Assembly (NCBI GenBank): GCA_026692825.1
Contig: JAPLOC010001171.1
Coordinates: 1-5,800, forward strand
Direction: 5' to 3'
DNA from: Planctomycetota bacterium
Lineage (GTDB): Bacteria > Planctomycetota > Planctomycetia > Planctomycetales > Planctomycetaceae
Length of the DNA stretch: 5,800 nucleotides
In this document: in pieces, positions 1-4,184 of the stretch
Position numbering within the stretch: position 1 is the first letter of the stretch
How the letters are laid out: each line of letters begins with the position of its first letter
The notes under the pieces: generated by a model
Told to the model about the DNA's origin: nothing
What the model saw: only the letters and a program-made list of their open reading frames with translations
The model's database searches: none
Made by a program: the position numbers and the translations under genes

Positions 1-162
1 CCTCACTTGGGCCTTGATATCCGCCGGAATGACTTCCCTGTCACGGGGGATCCTAAGCCGGAATGACGTCGCATCGACGATCGTCTCGATCGGAATGTCT
101 TGCCATTCAGCGGCTGGAATTGGAATTTCTGGGTACGGGTCGCGGTCGCGTTCGCTATTCAT
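1..162 (-). CDS. Partial hypothetical protein (N-terminal 54 residues)
   Basis: The reading frame opens with ATG at 162-160 and stays open for exactly 54 codons to the window edge, so the C-terminus is missing. The start overlaps the stop of the preceding gene (stop 157-155), giving an ATGAATAG junction. This is the usual sign of translational coupling within an operon. The peptide starts MNSERDRDPYPEIPIPAAEW and is rich in Pro, Ile, Asp and Arg, with several short Ile-Pro steps (EIPIP, DIPIE, RIPRD, VIPAD). I recognise no family. No strong independent Shine-Dalgarno is visible, which fits coupled initiation. The opposite strand is also open here but gives a low-quality peptide. The start overlap and frame continuity are seen in the sequence; the coupling is inferred. 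Confidence 0.68.
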   Translation of the reverse strand, partial: MNSERDRDPYPEIPIPAAEWQDIPIETIVDATSFRLRIPRDREVIPADIKAQVR

Positions 163-433
163 TGTCCGTCGCCTCCACAGCTCGAATCAATTTGAGCATC
201 GATTCTCGGGCCTTACAGAATTCATGCTCAATGTCTGGTCGTTTTGGGTTTGTCAGCTTCAATCCGCTCAGTTGGACCCGCAGACGATCCCACTCAGCAA
301 CAGCCGCCCGCAACTCTTCATACGCGTCGAATGCGGAACCGAAGTCGAGTCCGGCCTGTCCTCCGAATCCCCCGCCAAGCTCGGAAGCCGTATCTCGCTT
401 CCGGCAAAATCTCAAATAGGTTTCACGATCCAT
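155..433 (-). CDS. Hypothetical 92-residue protein
   Basis: The small protein begins MDRETYLRFCRKRD. I chose the ATG at 433 because a purine-rich Shine-Dalgarno (AAGGGGG, complement of 440-446) lies 6 bases upstream. The frame is open further, to 595, but that extension overlaps the end of the previous gene and reads as an Arg/Pro/Ser-rich shadow. A Gly-rich stretch (ELGGGFGGQAG, about residues 18-28) is followed by a predicted helical region (about residues 35-90: AYEELRAAVAEWDRLR, then EHEFCKARESMLKLIRAVEA). The gene starts 16 bases after the preceding stop and overlaps the next start by 8 bases, so it is probably operonic. There is no signal peptide or membrane segment. No family recognised. 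Confidence 0.72.
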   Translation of the reverse strand: MDRETYLRFCRKRDTASELGGGFGGQAGLDFGSAFDAYEELRAAVAEWDRLRVQLSGLKLTNPKRPDIEHEFCKARESMLKLIRAVEATDNE

Positions 434-449
434 GACTTTCCCCCTTCCC

Positions 450-2039
450 CTAAAACGGAACGTATGCCTGCCAGCCGGCATCCCACGATTGCCAGAGGTG
501 CGAGCCGGGCTTGTGGGGGTTGGATGCGACCGATTGCTCGCTCGCGGCCGCGCTCTCACCAGCTCGGTACGCTGGCATGTCGGCGACCGATCCATCCTTC
601 AGGTAGACCGCCCGAACAGATTTCTTCGCGGCGGGAGCGGGGGCAGTAGCAAGAGCGGAAACAAGTGCGACCTGTTGAGCTGCCACTTCGTCCAATTCCT
701 CAGCGGTCAAAGGCTCAGGCTCGCGGTCCTTATTCATCACGAATTCCACCATCGCGATGGGGACAATAAACTGAGGCTCTTCCGCAGGTGATTCAGATTC
801 GGGGGCGATCGCTTCAGATTCCGCCGCAATCGTTTCAGGTTTTGAATCAATTGCTTCAGATGGCGATTCAGGAACAATTCCCGGCTCGATCTTCATGTCG
901 GCCCCCAGAACGACCATCGTGTTCGCGGGGATTTCAATCGTCATTCCTGGATTCGCCGCCCGCTCCTTCTCCGCCTGTTCTGCCTCCCAATCCTCCCAAT
1001 TCGGAACGGGGTGTTTCGCGCGGTACTCGACGTACGAATCCGTGATCTTCTCGATTGCAGTCTCGCCGATACCCTTCGTCCGACCTGGAACGAACTTCCC
1101 CTCTTGCATGAATCGTTCGAGGTCTCGGACGGTCTTGACGTCGAGTCCGTTCAGCTTTTCGAGAACGCCCTTGCTGATCTTCAGAACTGATTCAATCGCA
1201 ACTTCGCCGGCGGGGTCCGGGGGCATTCCGCGGCGCGGTGATGAAGCGGAATTCTGATTACTGATCGAGCTGGAACCGGCACTTGAACCAGCTTCGACAG
1301 TGATCGTAACTCCGCCCACCGCCGCGCCGCGGGACAATCCATCAACCACTGGAACCGCCACTGGAGTAATCGACCGCGGACCCGCCGAGATCATTTCCTG
1401 AAGCAACTCCGCCTCAACTTCCAATTCCTTTTTCAGGTTCTTCATTCGGGCCTTGAGCATCGTTTCCTCAAGGACCAAATCCGAAACCCTCAGGCGCTGG
1501 GCGGTGATCTCGGGGGATTCGGAATCATCCCGAATCGTTGGGATCCCCACTCGTTCCAGCCGGGCGTTCAAGTCGGAAATCCCTCGCATGGAATCAACCG
1601 AGATGTTCGCCGTGCAGGTGATCGGCTTCAGTTCAATGGGCGTTTCCTGAACTGGTCCGGGGGTCGCGACGGGAACGGGATCGGTAACCGGCTCGCCATG
1701 GTCCAGATTCGGGAGGATTTCGACCGAAGCGGCCGGTGCTATGGTGGCCTGCGGCTCTCCGATTGTTCCCCCCGCGTCTGACGGCAACACGTCATCCGCG
1801 ACAGGCTCGAACACAACCGGGTCGTCGTGCCCGTCGTGATCACCGTAGTCGACGAACGGGACCAAATCGTCCGCCCCCGCGTCGTCGTTCTCGGAATCGA
1901 ACTCGCCCGCGCTGAATTCAACACCCATGGCTTCTGCCGCCCGAATGTTTGCCTCCAACAGATCGAGATTCAGGTCCGTCGACTCGCGCACGTTCTCGCT
2001 CACGTCGCGCGCAGCACCCACCACAACATCAACCGCCAT
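450..2039 (-). CDS. Large disordered protein with helix-hairpin-helix-like segment
   Basis: The 529-residue product starts at the ATG at 2039, chosen for the GGGAGAG Shine-Dalgarno (complement of 2047-2053) 7 bases away. An in-frame ATG at 2117 would add 26 residues but has no such site and lies in a hairpin. From this start: an acidic Asp/Glu-rich segment (about 45-90), a Pro/Val/Thr-rich linker (about 95-150), a coiled-coil candidate (about 179-217), a Gly/Ser linker (about 245-280), then a compact domain at about 282-340. That domain reads LEKLNGLDVKTVRDLERF followed by KGIGETAIEKI, resembling helix-hairpin-helix or RNA polymerase alpha C-terminal folds. A Ser/Glu heptad repeat (about 390-422) and a C-terminal LWQSWDAGWQAYV segment, loosely like the ribosome modulation factor W-x-x-G-W signature, follow. 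A DNA- or RNA-binding scaffold is inferred; no family is certain. There is no membrane segment. Confidence 0.82.
   Translation of the reverse strand: MAVDVVVGAARDVSENVRESTDLNLDLLEANIRAAEAMGVEFSAGEFDSENDDAGADDLVPFVDYGDHDGHDDPVVFEPVADDVLPSDAGGTIGEPQATIAPAASVEILPNLDHGEPVTDPVPVATPGPVQETPIELKPITCTANISVDSMRGISDLNARLERVGIPTIRDDSESPEITAQRLRVSDLVLEETMLKARMKNLKKELEVEAELLQEMISAGPRSITPVAVPVVDGLSRGAAVGGVTITVEAGSSAGSSSISNQNSASSPRRGMPPDPAGEVAIESVLKISKGVLEKLNGLDVKTVRDLERFMQEGKFVPGRTKGIGETAIEKITDSYVEYRAKHPVPNWEDWEAEQAEKERAANPGMTIEIPANTMVVLGADMKIEPGIVPESPSEAIDSKPETIAAESEAIAPESESPAEEPQFIVPIAMVEFVMNKDREPEPLTAEELDEVAAQQVALVSALATAPAPAAKKSVRAVYLKDGSVADMPAYRAGESAAASEQSVASNPHKPGSHLWQSWDAGWQAYVPF
790..873 (-). repeat. 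Degenerate 21-bp tandem repeat within coding sequence
   Basis: Four consecutive 21-bp units (790-810, 811-831, 832-852, 853-873) share the pattern GCTTCAGATTC...GC(A/G)ATC on the plus strand. On the coding strand they give four seven-residue units (PESPSEA, IDSKPET, IAAESEA, IAPESES). The repeat is imperfect and stays in frame with the large disordered protein, so it looks like an expandable acidic linker, not a cis-acting site. Confidence 0.6.
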
Positions 2040-2046
2040 TTTTCCG

Positions 2047-2053
2047 CTCTCCC
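2047..2053 (-). promoter_or_regulatory. Shine-Dalgarno deciding the 2039 start
   Basis: GGGAGAG on the minus strand lies 7 bases upstream of the ATG at 2039. It matches the anti-Shine-Dalgarno well, whereas the upstream in-frame ATG at 2117 has nothing comparable. It is the main reason for the shorter start of the large protein. Confidence 0.65.
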
Positions 2054-2090
2054 AAACTTTCCTGGTATGGAATGGAATCGTGATCCGCTT

Positions 2091-2116
2091 TGAATCGCCC
2101 CCTGCCAGGCGATTCA
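2091..2116 (-). promoter_or_regulatory. Perfect 9-bp stem in leader of the large gene
   Basis: TGAATCGCC at 2091-2099 and GGCGATTCA at 2108-2116 are perfect inverted repeats around an 8-base loop. On the minus strand the structure lies about 50 bases upstream of the preferred start at 2039 and includes most of the alternative ATG at 2117-2115. No T-tract follows it in the direction of transcription, so a simple intrinsic terminator is unlikely. An operator or a leader-RNA hairpin is more plausible. A long T-rich stretch of the minus strand (about 2131-2168) lies just upstream, between it and the preceding gene's stop. Confidence 0.45.
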
Positions 2117-2170
2117 TAAACCATACGCCCAGTTTTTGAAAAACACAACAACAAAAAATAAAAAAATGCG

Positions 2171-2653
2171 TCAGATTTGAAAGATTTTCTTTTGGACCGG
2201 TTTCCTATCCGTGGCGGGTGGCGTGGCGGCTGGTGCAGTGGTGGGGGTGGCGGGTGGTGTGGCTGGCTGTGACATGGCCGACGTTCCGGGCGTGGGCAGA
2301 GCGACAACCCGGCTCCCGGCCTGCGCGGCGATCGGCGAAGTGGTCGGCGCGGTCGGAGTCGGCTTCCGGCTCCCAGGTTGCCCCGCAATCGCTCCGGACT
2401 GGCTCGCGGGTGGCGTGGGCGGTCGAACAGCCTCCGGATTCGCCGTCGCGGCGATTGCGGCGGTCTGGCGTGAATCTGAATTGGGCTTCAACCCTCCCTT
2501 CTCGCCCCTCCCCTCGGCCAGATCCTTCAGCCGCCGCTCAACCTCCTCCACCGTCTGCGCGTTCCAGGCGAGCAAATCCTCTTTCCGGTTTTTGAAATCC
2601 AGTTTCATTCCACGGGCGAGCATTTCCGATTCCAATTTCGCGATCAGTGCCAT
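2171..2653 (-). CDS. Coiled-coil protein with Pro/Ala/Thr-rich tail
   Basis: From the ATG at 2653 the protein has 160 residues. The first 50 are charged and helical (ALIAKLESEMLARGMKLDF, then TVEEVERRLKDLAEGRGEK). From about residue 55 to 150 it becomes a low-complexity Pro/Ala/Thr/Ser linker, ending in a short basic tail (RKPVQKKIFQI). I see no signal peptide, membrane segment or catalytic motif. The start is uncertain. The same frame continues upstream without a stop to 2782 and encodes a strongly heptad-like helix (EREKEFSELAGKRAAEKRR), but with no ATG, GTG or TTG. A CTG at 2731 preceded by AGAAGGA, or a frameshift from the previous gene, could supply the N-terminus. Function unknown; a structural or scaffold-like role is a guess. 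Confidence 0.68.
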   Translation of the reverse strand: MALIAKLESEMLARGMKLDFKNRKEDLLAWNAQTVEEVERRLKDLAEGRGEKGGLKPNSDSRQTAAIAATANPEAVRPPTPPASQSGAIAGQPGSRKPTPTAPTTSPIAAQAGSRVVALPTPGTSAMSQPATPPATPTTAPAATPPATDRKPVQKKIFQI

Positions 2654-2753
2654 CCTGGCGACCCCCCGTTCCCATTCCGCGCTCCACTCCTCCGCGACCC
2701 TTCGCTTCTCCGCAGCTCGCTTCCCCGCCAGTTCTGAAAATTCCTTCTCCCTC

Positions 2754-3125
2754 TCAATTCTCGCCGCAGTGATTTTGATATTTCAAATCGTCCGCAGTCC
2801 ACTCGCCGGCCAGTGGTACGGGGGAACCGTAAATCAGCGACCACGCGCGCTCGGCACGAGTCAACGCCTCGCGGAACCCCCGCATGTCTCGGGCGATGAA
2901 ACACTGGTCCTGAATCTGGGTGATCTCCCAGAGCTTCGCTTGCTCTTCCTGGGTGATCCGGCGGAGTTCTTCCATGTGGGGGAACATCGAGCGGAGCCTC
3001 GCGAGGTGAGACTCGAATTCAGAAAAAAACTCCTCCGGCTTCCACTGCACGGAAGAGCGGAACCTCGAACGAAGGGCGGAAGTGTCGGTTTTTGTGGGCA
3101 ATGGGGGTGGCTGTGTCGCGTTCAT
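2754..3125 (-). CDS. Hypothetical helical charged protein
   Basis: With the ATG at 3125 the product has 123 residues and begins MNATQPPPLPTKTD. An in-frame ATG at 3155 would add ten residues (MRPIFAHHQL). Neither start has a clear Shine-Dalgarno. I prefer 3125 because its surroundings, plus-strand GTCGCGTTCATGAG, nearly match those of the well-supported start at 3614. After a short Pro-rich N-terminus, residues of about 25-105 are dominated by charged amphipathic helix (KPEEFFSEFESHLARLRSMF, HMEELRRITQEEQAKLWEI, FREALTRAERAW), suggesting a helical bundle or coiled coil. The end of the frame overlaps the open helical frame of the next gene by about 28 bases. No family recognised. Confidence 0.68.
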   Translation of the reverse strand: MNATQPPPLPTKTDTSALRSRFRSSVQWKPEEFFSEFESHLARLRSMFPHMEELRRITQEEQAKLWEITQIQDQCFIARDMRGFREALTRAERAWSLIYGSPVPLAGEWTADDLKYQNHCGEN

Positions 3126-3200
3126 GAGCTGGTGGTGTGCGAAAATGGGGCGCATCGTCCGTAGTTGTGACGAACTGATGATTGTGTAGACGCCGTGGGG

Positions 3201-3614
3201 TCATTTCGTGCCAATTGCGGCCAGTTTGGCGACCATCTGGTCGTGCTGGGTCAGTCTGTGCGCTCCATCTTCAAGGCAAACGAGTTGTTCGAAATCCTTC
3301 AAGAAATCCTGAACAACCTTGAGCTTTGCCCCCTTGAGCATTCGGCACCTTCCGGCTCTGGTGAATGTGCATTGATCCCTGTTCTCCCAGGTTGCGCCAT
3401 AGATGATCGCGCCTTTTGGTGGACTGCCGACGATCGACAGAACCCAATGCCCCACTGATCCGTAACTCGCGAGAGAAGCGGAAATTGCCAAGGACCGCTT
3501 TCGGTAGGATCCTTCCTTGCACTCCTGCTCGAACAGATCGTAGACGGCAACCAGCTTGGGGTTGGCGGGGTTGAATTTGATGAGCATGGTGGATGAGGGC
3601 AGGGTCGAGTTCAT
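3201..3614 (-). CDS. Hypothetical 137-residue protein next to candidate origin
   Basis: The start at 3614 is supported by AGGAGA (complement of 3622-3627) 7 bases upstream, the best ribosome binding site in the window. The protein begins MNSTLPSSTMLIKFNPANPK and appears soluble and mixed alpha/beta. A central segment around residues 45-85 has alternating hydrophobic residues (GHWVLSIVGSPPKGAIIYGA), then a Cys-containing basic stretch (CTFTRAGRCRMLKGAKLK) and a C-terminal helix (KVVQDFLKDFEQLVCLEDG). The three Cys residues of the second half are not spaced like a zinc ribbon. It is the first gene after the 570-base non-coding region, so its leader includes the inverted-repeat structure if transcription comes from the helicase side. 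No family recognised. Confidence 0.72.
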   Translation of the reverse strand: MNSTLPSSTMLIKFNPANPKLVAVYDLFEQECKEGSYRKRSLAISASLASYGSVGHWVLSIVGSPPKGAIIYGATWENRDQCTFTRAGRCRMLKGAKLKVVQDFLKDFEQLVCLEDGAHRLTQHDQMVAKLAAIGTK

Positions 3615-3621
3615 GAGTGGT

Positions 3622-3627
3622 TCTCCT
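3622..3627 (-). promoter_or_regulatory. Strong Shine-Dalgarno for the 3614 start
   Basis: AGGAGA on the minus strand lies 7 bases upstream of the ATG at 3614. It fixes the start of the 137-residue protein in preference to the internal Met at residue 10. Confidence 0.75.
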
Positions 3628-3662
3628 GGTGCGGTGGTTTGGGGCGGCGTGTGAAGAAGCGG

Positions 3663-3672
3663 ACTGATCAGT
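3663..3672. promoter_or_regulatory. 10-bp palindrome, possible operator
   Basis: ACTGATCAGT is a perfect palindrome about 50 bases upstream of the ATG at 3614 and between its ribosome binding site and an AT-rich stretch (about 3683-3738) containing TATAAA on the minus strand. The position would suit a repressor site over or just after a promoter. Length alone is weak evidence. Confidence 0.25.
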
Positions 3673-3752
3673 GACTGGGCTGGAATTTGAAAATAAAAAA
3701 CCGACTCTGAAATTTCCGTTTCTGTTTATATTTTTTGGAATTCACCGATTTC

Positions 3753-3796
3753 CGCGAACTGTCCGGGTGTCCGAGCTGGTCCGGGTCGATTTTTGC
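3753..3796 (+). repeat. Left outer arm of inverted repeat
   Basis: This arm holds three iterons in plus orientation (3760, 3768, 3778), the first two directly abutting. It aligns to the reverse complement of 4037-4081 with one 2-base gap, one 1-base gap and about half a dozen mismatches. Shared blocks include AACTGTCCGGG, TGTCCGAG and TCCGGG. Confidence 0.8.
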
Positions 3797-3877
3797 TTCC
3801 GGACAGTCACAACTCCATTCCCGTACTCAACTTAAGTACTACCTGTCCGGGTGACCGGGGAAAATCGCCTCAATCCC

Positions 3878-3956
3878 CCCCTTGTAGTAAACGGTAATGG
3901 CAATTCGATTGCATGTGGTTTCAATTTGCCATTCCTACCTGCAATTACTACTGGGG
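3878..3956. repeat. Central interrupted hairpin of the inverted repeat
   Basis: Three perfect stem blocks pair in order: CCCC 3878-3881 with GGGG 3953-3956, GTAGTAA 3884-3890 with TTACTAC 3945-3951, and AATGGCAA 3896-3903 with TTGCCATT 3926-3933. Internal loops of 5 and 11 bases separate the last two, and the apical loop has 22 bases. A competing small hairpin (GCAAT 3900-3904 with ATTGC 3908-3912) uses the same bases. The midpoint, 3917, coincides with that of the outer arms. It could be extruded as a cruciform or act as a structured RNA leader for the gene starting at 3614. Confidence 0.55.
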
Positions 3957-4036
3957 CTTTTTCATATATTACCCGGACACCCAGACACTTTTTATATAAG
4001 TGGTTTAGAGGTAAGTAGTTGAGTGTGTCCGAGTTG

Positions 4037-4081
4037 GCGAAAATCCCCCGGACAACCTCGGACACCCCCGGACAGTTTGCG
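4037..4081 (-). repeat. Right outer arm of inverted repeat
   Basis: It is the reverse-complement counterpart of 3753-3796. It holds three iterons in minus orientation at 4047, 4057 and 4067, spaced at exactly 10 bases, which would place them on one face of the helix. In the left arm the corresponding copies are 8 and 10 bases apart, so the arms differ by a short insertion. Confidence 0.8.
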
Positions 4082-4112
4082 GGACCGCTGACCGGCAACG
4101 CGAAAAAAAAGA

Positions 4113-4142
4113 CACAAAAAATTCCAATTGTTAAATTTCGTG
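4113..4142 (-). terminator. Weak terminator candidate after the helicase gene
   Basis: On the minus strand, about 45-70 bases after the helicase stop, AAATT and AATTT can pair around a 10-base loop containing CAATTG. This is followed by a T-run and, further on, a second run of eight T. The stem is short and AT-rich, so termination would be inefficient; these bases may instead be part of the AT-rich flank of the candidate origin. Confidence 0.22.
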
Positions 4143-4184
4143 ATTTTTTTTCTTGTTTCGTGTTCCTGATTCATGGGTGGTCGA

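Larger units (their letters stand above)
3753..4081. other. Candidate replication origin: mirrored iterons in a large imperfect inverted repeat
   Basis: This gene-free region is organised around an 8-bp motif, TGTCCGRG. Exact copies: plus strand 3760-3767, 3768-3775, 3844-3851, 4026-4033; minus strand 3972-3979, 4047-4054, 4057-4064, 4067-4074. One-mismatch copies: plus 3778-3785 and 3852-3859; minus 3798-3805 and 3980-3987. The order and orientation are mirror-symmetric: + + + - / + + / central hairpin / - - / + - - -, with the centre near 3917. The outer arms (3753-3796 and 4037-4081) match as inverted repeats at most positions, and weaker matching continues inward. AT-rich tracts flank both sides (about 3683-3743 and 4101-4160). 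The adjacent gene is a P4/D5-type helicase, and phage P4 alpha protein is known to bind iterons at its ori and crr. An origin is therefore the leading inference. A recombinase attachment site or a telomere-resolution site remain alternatives. Confidence 0.6.

Noticed and set aside
57..112. Repeated GCCGGAATGAC (23-33 and 57-67) and palindrome GACGATCGTC (76-85)
   Set aside because: Both lie inside the partial coding sequence and are short enough to arise from codon use (Ile-Pro and Asp-Ala-Thr steps).
14..649. Plus-strand open frame of 211 codons
   Set aside because: It is antisense to three minus-strand coding regions, Arg/Ser-rich, and without recognisable features.
2211..3164. Long plus-strand open frame (317 codons)
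   Set aside because: It is antisense to two minus-strand genes. Its peptide is a Gly/Val/Ala then Ser/Phe-rich shadow with no recognisable domain, and no other plus-strand gene is supported nearby.
3019..3204. Minus-strand open frame whose ATG overlaps the stop of the 137-residue gene
   Set aside because: The ATGA overlap looked like coupling, but the peptide is His/Arg/Pro-rich and overlaps the much more plausible helical protein in another frame.
3753..4081. CRISPR array
   Set aside because: The repeats are only 8 bp, occur in both orientations and are partly abutting, with no unique spacers of regular length.
3832..4098. Minus-strand open frame of 88 codons inside the non-coding region
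   Set aside because: It lies across the iterons and hairpin, has no ribosome binding site, and its sequence is explained by the inverted-repeat structure.
3992..4174. Minus-strand open frame of 60 codons just after the helicase stop
   Set aside because: There is no convincing Shine-Dalgarno, the frame runs through the A/T tracts and right iterons, and the peptide is of mixed low quality.
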